In this document: in pieces, positions 57,233-64,000 of the stretch
How the letters are laid out: each line of letters opens with the position of its first letter
Numbering within the stretch: the first letter of the stretch is position 1
Assembly: GCA_964247755.1 (NCBI GenBank)
Contig: CAXTVX010000001.1
Coordinates: 124,001-188,000, forward strand
Reading direction: 5' to 3'
DNA length: 64,000 bases
From: Lichenicola sp964247755
GTDB lineage: Bacteria; Pseudomonadota; Alphaproteobacteria; Acetobacterales; Acetobacteraceae
The notes under the pieces: model-generated
The model's input: the letters and a program-made list of their open reading frames with translations, nothing else
Told to the model about the DNA's origin: nothing
The model's database searches: none
Program-made: the position numbers and the translations under genes

Positions 57233-58069
57233 TCATCCGAACCGCAGCTCCGACAGGTCGCGGATCGCCAGCCCGTCCTCGCCAGCCAGGAACACGCGCT
57301 GGCCGCGCCCGCGCACCAGCCGGTCGCCGACCCAGTCGGTGGCGTCGCCAATCCGCAGGGGACCGTCCCCCGCCGGATCCGATCCCTCCGGATGGAGGTA
57401 GAGTGCCGGGACGTACACGTCGCCGTCCGGGCCGCCGCTGACCGTCATGCTGCAGCGCCGCCAGAACAGGTCGCGGGTGCGGCGCGGGGCCGCGAACGCC
57501 ATCTCGGCGATCCGCTCCACCGGCACCCAGAAATAGCGCCCGGTCGCGGTCAGCACCTCGACCAGCCCGGCGCACAGGTCGTCGGCGTCGCGGAAGTCGT
57601 CGAACGGCACCTCGCCGTGGTGTCCGGCGACGTGTGGACGCACCGCTTCCGCCGCCGCCGCCGCCTCGGCGGCCGCACCCTCGTCGCCGGCGCGCAGTGC
57701 CGCCAGCGCCTTCAGGCTGTGCTGCAGCGCCTCGGTCGGCTCGCCCAGGAACTCCGGCACCCGGCCCTCCTGCCAGCACTGCCGCCGGATCGCCTCGGCG
57801 CGCAGCAGGTGGCGGAACTCCGACACGTACAGTCCGAGCGACGGGTCCACCGCCTCGGCGGCGTCCAGCACCTTGTCGGCGCGTCCGGCGTTGCCGTCGA
57901 ACAGCAGGATCTCGGCCAGCAGCAGCCGGTTCGCCACGTCGCCAGGCGCGCGGCGCACGGTGTCGCCGGCCAGCGCCACCGCCTCCTCCAGCCGTCCCGC
58001 CCGGAACAGCGCGCCAACGCCGCCGGGGTCCGCTCCTGGAGGGCTCGCACCGTTCTGCCCGTCGCCCAT
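57233..58069 (-). CDS. tagJ: T6SS accessory protein TagJ (ImpE family)
   Basis: A 278-residue protein. The N-terminal half is TPR-like (LFRAGRLEEAVALAGDTVRR, ANRLLLAEILLFDGNAGRAD); the C-terminal half is the ImpE domain (DLCAGLVEVLTATGRYFWVP, RIAEMAFAAPRRTRDLFWRR, VYVPALYLHPEGSD). TagJ binds TssB and is thought to help ClpV recycle or select sheaths. It is preceded by a 111-base gap with an A-rich tract (58115-58130 region), so an internal promoter is possible. Confidence 0.93.
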   Translation of the reverse strand: MGDGQNGASPPGADPGGVGALFRAGRLEEAVALAGDTVRRAPGDVANRLLLAEILLFDGNAGRADKVLDAAEAVDPSLGLYVSEFRHLLRAEAIRRQCWQEGRVPEFLGEPTEALQHSLKALAALRAGDEGAAAEAAAAAEAVRPHVAGHHGEVPFDDFRDADDLCAGLVEVLTATGRYFWVPVERIAEMAFAAPRRTRDLFWRRCSMTVSGGPDGDVYVPALYLHPEGSDPAGDGPLRIGDATDWVGDRLVRGRGQRVFLAGEDGLAIRDLSELRFG

Positions 58070-58180
58070 GTCCCCACCATGTTCGCCGACGGTCAGATGC
58101 CTGCCGACGGTGTACAGTTTTTCACTTTTCCGGCATCCCTGCCAGCCCGCTTGTCGCCGTGGCGCCGAGACGGGCGTCCG

Positions 58181-59692
58181 TCAGCTCCGCCCGCCGGGGA
58201 CCGAGAGCTCGGTCACCAGCCGGAACGTCGTCTCGATGTCGTCGAGCTGGTAGTGCGGCTGCAGGTGGATGATGCAGCCGAAGGTCCCGGGGCGGTCGGG
58301 ACGCTCGCGCACCGACACCTTGCTCGACACCAGCGGGTGCTGCGCCCGCGCGTCCGGCCCGGCGCGGGTGCTGCCGTTGGTGTAACGCGACAGCCAGCGC
58401 TGCAGCCGCTGCTCGATCTCGCCGCCGGTCAGCATCGAGCCGACCATCTCGCGGCCCATCACCTTCAGATAGTGGGCGAAGCGCGACACGCACAGCATCG
58501 AGTTGATCTGCGCCGAGATCCGCTCGTTGGCCGCCGCGATCCCGGGTTCCTGGCCGCCGGTCCCGCCGGACGGCGCCGCATACAGGCTGCGCACGGAGGT
58601 AAACAGCGCCTCGTTGCCGTGCGGCAGCCGGTTGAGCGGGATCAGCCCGGCATCCACCAGCCGGCGTTCCTGCGCGTCGGTCAGGGTCAGGTCGAGCGGC
58701 GGCCGGCACCAGCCCCCCTTGCCGTCGACGATGCGGTCGGTGCCGAACGGCTCCACCACCAGGTCCGGCACCAGGCCGCCGCCGAGCCGGTCGGTCTCCA
58801 CCCCGCGTATGTCCGCCGGCCAGCGGAACTGGCTCTGCGCCCGGATCACCACCGAGGCGAAGGCATAGCCCGCGACCGACCACACCCGGTGGCGCGGCTC
58901 CGGCGCGTGCTCGGCATAGCGGAACCCTTCGCCACGCGCCGGGTCGGCCGCCCAGGGCAGCCGGGCCAGCACCCGCGGCAGGGTCATGCACAGGAAGCGC
59001 GACCCGTCCTGCGCGGACAGGCCCCGCCAGCGCGCGTGCTCGCCGTCGCGCAGCGACGCGGTCGGGTCGAACGACAGCGCCAGCTCCTCGAACCGGTCCA
59101 CCCCCAGCAGCGCCGGCGATGCCGACACCACCGTGGGCGCGAACGCCGCCGCCGCCAGCGCGCCGAGCGAGGCCAGCGCCGACACGTCGTCCACCGGCAG
59201 CGGCCCGGAGGCACTGCGGCGCTCGGCGCGATGGCGCATCTCGTGGTCGACCACCAGCAGGCCGAACGGCTCGCCGCCGGGACGGCCGAGCTCGTCCTCG
59301 TAGATCATGCGGAACAGGGCGCTCTGGTCGAACTCGATCGCCCGGTCGAAGTCGCGGCCGATCTCGGTCCAGGACGCCGACAGCACCCGCACCCGGATCA
59401 CCGACAGCGGATCGACCCCGTCCACCAGCCAGGCCAGGCCGCGCCAGGAGCCTTCCAGCCGCTGCAGGCGCGGATGGTGCAGGATGGCGTCGAGCTGGTC
59501 GGCGATCAGGCGGTCGATCGCGGCCAGGTCGCGGTCGATCAGCCCGCGCAACCGGTCGCGATCGCCACGGCAGCCGACGATCGGTGCCGCACCGAACCAG
59601 TCGGTCAGCGCCGGCACCCCGCCGCCGAGGAACCGGCGCAGCCGCGGCGCCAGTTCCGCCGCCGCCGGGCCGCTGAAGCTGCCGTCGAGCAT
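58181..59692 (-). CDS. tssC2: Second T6SS sheath-like protein TssC2 (ImpD/TssC40 type)
   Basis: A 503-residue paralogue of TssC. Shared signatures: LIADQLDAILHHPRLQRLEG, SWRGLAWLVD, VEFDQ-like AIEFDQSALFRMIYEDELGR, PGGEPFGLLVVDHEM and the region SMLCVSRFAHYLKVMGREMV. It has an extra N-terminal part (SGPAAAELAPRLRRFLGGGV) and differs from TssC1 in the central domain. Agrobacterium also has two such genes, tssC40 and tssC41; the tssC40 product has no settled structural role. ATG at 59692 is the only start available downstream of the tssC1 stop. Confidence 0.9.
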   Translation of the reverse strand: MLDGSFSGPAAAELAPRLRRFLGGGVPALTDWFGAAPIVGCRGDRDRLRGLIDRDLAAIDRLIADQLDAILHHPRLQRLEGSWRGLAWLVDGVDPLSVIRVRVLSASWTEIGRDFDRAIEFDQSALFRMIYEDELGRPGGEPFGLLVVDHEMRHRAERRSASGPLPVDDVSALASLGALAAAAFAPTVVSASPALLGVDRFEELALSFDPTASLRDGEHARWRGLSAQDGSRFLCMTLPRVLARLPWAADPARGEGFRYAEHAPEPRHRVWSVAGYAFASVVIRAQSQFRWPADIRGVETDRLGGGLVPDLVVEPFGTDRIVDGKGGWCRPPLDLTLTDAQERRLVDAGLIPLNRLPHGNEALFTSVRSLYAAPSGGTGGQEPGIAAANERISAQINSMLCVSRFAHYLKVMGREMVGSMLTGGEIEQRLQRWLSRYTNGSTRAGPDARAQHPLVSSKVSVRERPDRPGTFGCIIHLQPHYQLDDIETTFRLVTELSVPGGRS

Positions 59693-59763
59693 CGCCCCGC
59701 GCAGCGGATCGTCCGGCTGCGCCCCGGGCGCCTCCCGGAGTGCCAGCCGGGTGGCGTCCAGGA

Positions 59764-61242
59764 TCAGGCCTTCTCTGGGATCCGCGCCACCATGCGCAGG
59801 CTGGTGGTCAGCTCCTCCATCTGCAGCCAGGGCCGCATGTAGGCGATCGCGTTGTAGGCGCCGGGACGGCCCGGAATCTCGCGCACCTCAACCCGCGCCT
59901 CGCGCAGCGGGAACTTGGCCTTGCTTTCGGCGCCCGCGTTCTCGTTGGTGTTGACGTAGTTCTTGATCCAGCGGTTCAGCCAGATCTCGCAGTCGGCCGC
60001 TTCCATGAACGAGCCGATCTTGTCGCGCGCCATCACCTTCAGGTAGTGCGCGAACCGGCTGGTGGCCATGATGTAGGGCAGCCGCGCCGAGATGCGCGCG
60101 TTGGCGGTGGCGTCCGGACGGTCGTACTCCTTCGACTTCTGCGCCGTCTGCGCGCCGAAGAACACCGCGTGGTCGTGGTTCTTGTAGTGGCACAGCGGCA
60201 GGAAGCCGAGGTTGGACAGCTCGTACTCGCGCCGGTCGGTGATGCCGATCTCGGTCGGGCACTTGGCGTCCATGTCGCCGTCGTCGGACTGGAAGATGTG
60301 GGTGGGCAGGTTGTCCACCTTGCCGCCGCCCTCGGCGCCGCGGATCGCGGTGCAGAAGCCGTGCTTGGCGAACGCGTCGGTCAGGCGCGCGCCCATCACG
60401 TAGGCGGCGTTCATCCAGCAGTACTGCTCGTGCCCCATCGCCAGCGGCCGGCCGCCGGCGTCCAGCGGCGCCTCCTCGTAGTCGAACTCCTCGATCGGCT
60501 TGGTCTGCCCGCCATAGGGCAGCCGCGCCACCACGCGTGGCATCACCAGCGACACGAAGCGGCTGTCCTCGCTGTCGCGGAAGCCGCGCCACTTCTGGTA
60601 CTCGACGGTGTCGAAGATCTTGGCCAGGTCACGCGGCTTGGCGAGCTCAGTCCAGCTGTCGAAGCCGAACATGGTGGCGCCGGCGGCCGAGATGAACGGC
60701 GCGAACGCGGCGGCGCTGACGTTGGACACCTGGCGCAGGGTCTCGATGTCGTCGGGATGGTTGCCCCACTCGTAGTCGCCGATCAGCGCGCCGTACGGCT
60801 CGCCGCCGGGGGTGCCGAACTCGTTCTCGTAGATCTTGCGGAACAACAGGCTCTGGTCGAACTCGACCACGCGCGTCAGGTCCCGGTTCAGCTCGCGCTT
60901 GGACGCGTTGAGCAGCCGGATCTTGAGCATGGTGCCGGTTTCGCTGTTCTGCACCAGGTAGTGCAGGCCGCGCCACGACCCTTCCAGCTTCAGGAAGCGG
61001 GGGTTGTGGATGATCTCGTTCAGCTGCGCCGACAGCTTGCGGTCGATCTCGGCGACCGCGCGCTCGATGGTGCGGTTGAGGTTGCGGTCGAACTTGACGG
61101 TGCCGGCCTGGGCCTGCTCGACCAGGGCGCGCACCAGGTCCTGGGCGCGGTCCGGCTCGGTCTGCCGCGTGGCCGACACCACCTGCTGCAGCAGGTCGGT
61201 GGTTTCGGTGGCGGGCGGCGGGGTTGCTTGGGTCTGTGACAT
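59764..61242 (-). CDS. tssC1: T6SS contractile sheath large subunit TssC
   Basis: A 492-residue sheath protein that pairs with TssB. Signatures: LSAQLNEIIHNPRFLKLEGS, WRGLHYLVQNSETGTMLKIR, VVEFDQSLLFRKIYENEFGT, PGGEPYGALIGDYEWGNHPD, VSLVMPRVVARLPYG, GARLTDAFAKHGFCTAIRG and SRFAHYLKVMARDKIGSFME. Full length. It lies five bases after tssB, the standard order. Confidence 0.97.
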   Translation of the reverse strand: MSQTQATPPPATETTDLLQQVVSATRQTEPDRAQDLVRALVEQAQAGTVKFDRNLNRTIERAVAEIDRKLSAQLNEIIHNPRFLKLEGSWRGLHYLVQNSETGTMLKIRLLNASKRELNRDLTRVVEFDQSLLFRKIYENEFGTPGGEPYGALIGDYEWGNHPDDIETLRQVSNVSAAAFAPFISAAGATMFGFDSWTELAKPRDLAKIFDTVEYQKWRGFRDSEDSRFVSLVMPRVVARLPYGGQTKPIEEFDYEEAPLDAGGRPLAMGHEQYCWMNAAYVMGARLTDAFAKHGFCTAIRGAEGGGKVDNLPTHIFQSDDGDMDAKCPTEIGITDRREYELSNLGFLPLCHYKNHDHAVFFGAQTAQKSKEYDRPDATANARISARLPYIMATSRFAHYLKVMARDKIGSFMEAADCEIWLNRWIKNYVNTNENAGAESKAKFPLREARVEVREIPGRPGAYNAIAYMRPWLQMEELTTSLRMVARIPEKA

Positions 61243-61247
61243 GGTGT

Positions 61248-61754
61248 TCAGCCCTCGTCCTTGAGTCCGAGCTGGCCGGACACCTGCTGGAGGTCGCCGG
61301 CGTCGCGCAGGATCTTCTCCAGCAGCGCTTCCAGCTCCTCCGAGCGGTCGGCCTTGCTCATCAGGTCGCTCAGCTTGTTGCGCGTTTCCAGCAGCGCCTT
61401 GAGTGCTGGCACCTGGTCCAGCACCCGGCCCGGCTCGAAGTCCTCGATCGAGTTGAACTTCAGCCCCACCGCGATCTCGGTGCCGTCGTCGACGAGCTTG
61501 TTCGGCACCACCAGGTTGAGGCCGGGGGTGAGACGCGCCATCACCTCGTCGAAGTTGTCGCGGTCGACCTGGATGAACTTGCGCTCGCCGAGCGGACGCA
61601 GCGGCTGCGTCGGGTCGCCGGAGAAGTCGCCCATCACGCCGACCACGAAGGGCAGCTCACGCACCACCTGGGCGCCCTCGGTCTCGACCTCGTAGGTGAT
61701 ATGGACGCGCGGACGGCGCACCCGGCTCAGCTTCTCGTGAATGCTGGCGCTCAT
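61248..61754 (-). CDS. tssB: T6SS contractile sheath small subunit TssB
   Basis: A 168-residue sheath subunit: SIHEKLSRVRRPRVHITYEV, ELPFVVGVMGDFSGDPTQPL, KFIQVDRDNFDEVMARLTPG, LKFNSIEDFEPGRVLDQVPA and LLETRNKLSDLMSKADRSEE all match the family. GGAGAAG lies upstream of the ATG at 61754. It is preceded by a 332-base gap after tssA, which carries a promoter candidate. Confidence 0.97.
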   Translation of the reverse strand: MSASIHEKLSRVRRPRVHITYEVETEGAQVVRELPFVVGVMGDFSGDPTQPLRPLGERKFIQVDRDNFDEVMARLTPGLNLVVPNKLVDDGTEIAVGLKFNSIEDFEPGRVLDQVPALKALLETRNKLSDLMSKADRSEELEALLEKILRDAGDLQQVSGQLGLKDEG

Positions 61755-62086
61755 CTCAAGGCTTCTCCTTTGCCGTGGTCGGTGTGGCGTCTCCGGTGTG
61801 GTGCCGGTTCCCCCTGGGGAGGCGACCGGTCCGCCGGTCCTTGCGGCACCGGGACGAGCCGCAACGCCAACGACGGACCACGGATGATCAGCCTATTCGC
61901 GGAAGCGTCCGAGGGTCAATCGCGCCGAGCCCGCTCCCGGGCCACGAATACCGGCCAGGCGAAGCGCAGCCGCCGGCGTGCGGCTGCAGGACGGAACGCC
62001 GGGCGGGCCGACCAGCCTTCGACCAACAGGCCGCGCAAACCCCCGACCGGGCTCCCAGGACACGCTCCAGCCAGCCGGCGAACGTT
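61755..62086 (-). other. 332-bp gap between tssA and tssB
   Basis: The largest gap inside the T6SS cluster. It holds a promoter candidate for tssB (61890-61919) and a 65-codon open frame that overlaps the tssA stop (61893-62090). I see no hcp, PAAR or RNA gene in it. The rest is featureless GC-rich sequence. Confidence 0.5.
61890..61919 (-). promoter_or_regulatory. Candidate tssB promoter
   Basis: On the minus strand TTGACC (61919-61914), an 18-base spacer, then TAGGCT (61895-61890). It would give a leader of about 130 bases before tssB and would let the sheath and baseplate genes be expressed apart from tssA. Confidence 0.4.
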
Positions 62087-62090
62087 TCAT
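61893..62090 (-). CDS. Doubtful 65-residue open frame after tssA
   Basis: Starts at an ATG overlapping the tssA stop (ATGA), the same junction used by real genes in this cluster. The product (MKRSPAGWSVSWEPGRGFAR onward) is rich in Arg, Gly and Pro, has no recognisable domain, and its composition looks like that of non-coding frames in GC-rich DNA. Reported because the overlap would give it translational coupling; probably not a gene. Confidence 0.2.
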   Translation of the reverse strand: MKRSPAGWSVSWEPGRGFARPVGRRLVGPPGVPSCSRTPAAALRLAGIRGPGAGSARLTLGRFRE

Positions 62091-63205
62091 CCCGCCGCGG
62101 GACGGATGCCGAGCTGGGATAGGATCACCGCCCGGGCTTCCGGATCCGGCACCACCTCGCCCAGCAGCTCGGGCCAGCTCATCCGGCCGCGTCGCACCGC
62201 CTCGTCCAGGGTGTAGGACAGCGGCGAATGCGGCTCGTGCACGCGGAAGAACTCGGCGATGGCGGCCAGGCCCGCCAGCATCTCGTCGCGTGTCGGCGGC
62301 AGGCGGACCGCCGGCTGTTCCGGTCGGACGGGACCGGCCGACCCCGAGTCATCCGGTGCCGCCTCCGCCTCGGGCTCCGCCGCCGCCTGCGGCTCGACCG
62401 CCTCGGCGCTCTGCGCCGGCGCGTAGCGTTCCGCGACCCGCAGCACCTTCTCCAGCACGCCCGCCACCCGGCTGGTCGGCGGCGACGCGGTCCCGGCCAG
62501 CCGGTCGAGCAGGCCGGCCAGCACCTGCCAGCCCTTCAGCGCCCGCCGCGCCCCCTGCCCGACCTGCCCGAGCTGCGCCGCGCCGAAGGAGCGCGCCTCC
62601 TCCTCGATCGCCCGGAACGGCAGCGCACCGGCGGCGAGGCGCTGCTTCTTGCGCGCCGCATCGCCGATCCCTTCCACCTCCTCCGCCTGCTCGAACCGCC
62701 ACACCGTCACCGGCACCCCGTCGGCACGCCCGAACAGCACCAGCTTGCGCAGCGGCTGCATCAGCGTGCCGTCGGCGCCGATGCCGTTGAGCCCGGCCAG
62801 CGGCGACACCCTGCCCTCGATGCCGTCCTCGTCCGGCAGCGGATGCAGCCCCTGGTTCCAGTAGCGCTCCACCAGCCCCGCCATCAGCCAGGCGCCGTCG
62901 GCCAGCCCGTCGACGCCATCGAGCCGCACCAGCGCCTCGGTCAGCCAGGCCGCGACCTCGATGTCCTTGCCGACGGTGCCCAGGATGTCGAGCGCGTGCT
63001 CGCGCACCAGCTGCCAGTTCTCCGCCCCGCTCGGCCGGGTGCTGTCGGAATCGGTCTGCCGCTCGGCAGCGCGGGCGTCGGCGCGGGCGTCGCGCAGGCG
63101 GAAATAGTGCGAGGCGGGCGAGACGTCGGCGCGCGGGTCCTGGCCGGCCGGCGCGTCGCCGCCGATCGGGTCCAGGAGGGAAGCGACCTCGATCCGTGGC
63201 TGCAT
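62087..63205 (-). CDS. tssA: T6SS cap/priming protein TssA (ImpA N-terminal family)
   Basis: A 372-residue protein. The ImpA_N domain is IEVASLLDPIGGDAPAGQDP, then VGKDIEVAAWLTEALVRLDG and LVERYWNQGLHPLPDEDGIE. A helical middle part and an Ala/Glu/Pro linker follow. The C-terminal segment AIAEFFRVHEPHSPLSYTLD followed by EAVRRGRMSWPELL is the short TssA C-terminal type. ATG at 63205 is preferred since IEVASLLDPI is the usual start; ATG at 63229 is possible. It is the first gene of the minus-strand T6SS block. Confidence 0.93.
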   Translation of the reverse strand: MQPRIEVASLLDPIGGDAPAGQDPRADVSPASHYFRLRDARADARAAERQTDSDSTRPSGAENWQLVREHALDILGTVGKDIEVAAWLTEALVRLDGVDGLADGAWLMAGLVERYWNQGLHPLPDEDGIEGRVSPLAGLNGIGADGTLMQPLRKLVLFGRADGVPVTVWRFEQAEEVEGIGDAARKKQRLAAGALPFRAIEEEARSFGAAQLGQVGQGARRALKGWQVLAGLLDRLAGTASPPTSRVAGVLEKVLRVAERYAPAQSAEAVEPQAAAEPEAEAAPDDSGSAGPVRPEQPAVRLPPTRDEMLAGLAAIAEFFRVHEPHSPLSYTLDEAVRRGRMSWPELLGEVVPDPEARAVILSQLGIRPAAG

Positions 63206-63332
63206 CAAACCGACCGCATCCCGTGCCATTTCTGCGCCGCTGGGCCTGCACCGTTCGGGCCCGGGCCGGTCGGGCCTGCGCCGGTCGAGCGTGCGTCTCG
63301 ACCGTGTCCCGTATCGTTCCACAGTGTTGCTG

Positions 63333-63350
63333 GACAGGGCGCGCTGTCAA
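63333..63350. promoter_or_regulatory. Inverted repeat and promoter element between tssA and clpV
   Basis: GACAG-GGCGCG-CTGTC (63333-63348) is an inverted repeat in the 186-base divergent gap. A perfect TTGACA on the minus strand (63350-63345) overlaps its right arm, pointing toward tssA; a convincing -10 partner was not found. It is a candidate operator for a regulator controlling both T6SS transcripts. Confidence 0.35.
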
Positions 63351-63391
63351 ACCTAACGTTCCGGTGCCGGTCGATGCCGGCGGGAGCATCC

Positions 63392-64000
63392 ATGGCCGCG
63401 ATCGACCTGTCCCTGCTCGTCGCCCGCCTGAACCCCACCTGCCGCGCAGCCCTCGAGGCCGCCGCCGGCCTGACCCTGTCCCGCACCCACTACAACGTCG
63501 AGATCGAGCACTGGCTGCTGCAGCTGCTGGGCACACCCGGCAGCGACATCCCCGTCCTGCTGCGCCATCTCGACATCGACGAGGGACGCCTCGCTGCCGA
63601 GCTGCAGACCTCGCTTAGCGGGATGAAGACCGGCAACGGCCGTCCGCCGTCGCTGTCGCCGGAGATCGTGGCGCTGTGCAAGCAGGCCTGGCTGCTGGCC
63701 TCGGTGGAGCGCGGCGACGCCGTGATCCGGTCCGCCGACCTGCTGATGGCGATCGTGACCGACGAGCAGGTGTCCGCTCCGCTCCGGCGCGCCGCACCCC
63801 GGTTGTTCCGCATCAATCCCGACTTCGACCGCACGGCGCTGCCCGCCCTGCTGGCGCGCAGCATCGAGACCACCGGGCCGTCCGCAGCCCGCACCGATCC
63901 GTCGCCGGCCGATGCCGCGCAGCACCTGGGCCCGTCGACGGCGCTCGGTCAGTACACCGTGGACCTGACCGAGCGCGCCCGCGCCGGCCGGATCGACCCG
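63392..64000 (+). CDS. clpV: T6SS sheath-recycling ATPase ClpV (TssH), N-terminal part
   Basis: Starts at ATG 63392 with GGGAG six bases upstream and runs off the window; 203 codons are visible. MAAIDLSLLVARLNPTCRAA, LEAAAGLTLSRTHYNVEIEH and WLLQLL form the ClpV-type N-domain that binds the sheath. SLSPEIVALCKQAWLLASVE and LGQYTVDLTERARAGRIDP lead into the first AAA module. ClpV disassembles contracted TssBC sheaths. It is divergent from tssA. The AAA domains lie outside the window. Confidence 0.95.
   Translation, partial: MAAIDLSLLVARLNPTCRAALEAAAGLTLSRTHYNVEIEHWLLQLLGTPGSDIPVLLRHLDIDEGRLAAELQTSLSGMKTGNGRPPSLSPEIVALCKQAWLLASVERGDAVIRSADLLMAIVTDEQVSAPLRRAAPRLFRINPDFDRTALPALLARSIETTGPSAARTDPSPADAAQHLGPSTALGQYTVDLTERARAGRIDP

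Noticed and set aside
56738..59842. A 1034-codon plus-strand open frame across tssE to tssC2
   Set aside because: It spans several well-supported minus-strand genes and gaps and has no recognisable domain.
63241..63290. Imperfect direct repeats of a GGGCCTGC-type sequence before tssA
   Set aside because: Short, imperfect and GC-only; could be chance in this composition.

Overview
The window is chromosomal DNA of very high GC content. Nearly every codon ends in G or C and long open frames run on the wrong strands, as expected at such GC. Gene content points to an alphaproteobacterium, most likely Acetobacteraceae or a relative: clpS beside clpA, a class 2 quinone-linked pyrD, YqgE, NRDE and TIGR01459-type HAD proteins, and an imp-type type VI secretion (T6SS) locus with two tssC genes, an ImpE/TagJ gene and no recognisable tssJ. 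The family placement is inference. No tRNA, rRNA, CRISPR array, insertion sequence or prophage was seen.

Left third (1-24 kb): mostly housekeeping genes. These are purS (cut by the window edge)-purC, an NRDE protein, purB, a TerC-like membrane protein, map-ggt (ATGA overlap), a D,D-carboxypeptidase, and clpS and clpA with a clear terminator. A PPK2 kinase, an SDR with a small overlapping partner, YqgE, a LysR/hydrolase divergent pair, pyrD with a HAD hydrolase, and a two-gene unit ending in a degenerate S24-type repressor follow. Then come an MFS carrier, a DUF1275 protein, a sulfotransferase, a molbindin and a glutathionyl-hydroquinone reductase.

Middle (24-36.5 kb): a complete ribose-type (CUT2) ABC importer; a divergon in which a TetR regulator faces EthD and DUF4188 genes across overlapping promoters; a TPR/GT41 glycosyltransferase; katG with an in-frame tandem repeat near its 5' end; a ClpP-fold lipoprotein overlapped at its 3' end by a lower-GC acyltransferase.

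Right (36.5-64 kb): a T6SS locus on the minus strand, with clpV divergent at the right edge. In transcription order: tssA, tssB, tssC1, tssC2, tagJ, tssE, tssF, tssG, a SAM methyltransferase, a caspase-like protein lacking its catalytic residues, a c-type-heme sensor with a HAMP domain but no output domain, a Ser/Thr kinase, vgrG, a helical protein, an FHA protein, tssK, tssL, tssM and a PP2C phosphatase. Kinase, phosphatase, FHA protein and an ERTIIRP threonine site at the TssL N-terminus form a threonine-phosphorylation switch like that described for Agrobacterium and Pseudomonas. The unusual part is the block inserted between tssG and the kinase. I suggest it links redox or heme ligand state, and perhaps envelope state, to T6SS firing. 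Hcp, PAAR and effector genes are not in the window. Many T6SS junctions are 4-bp GTGA or ATGA overlaps, implying translational coupling.
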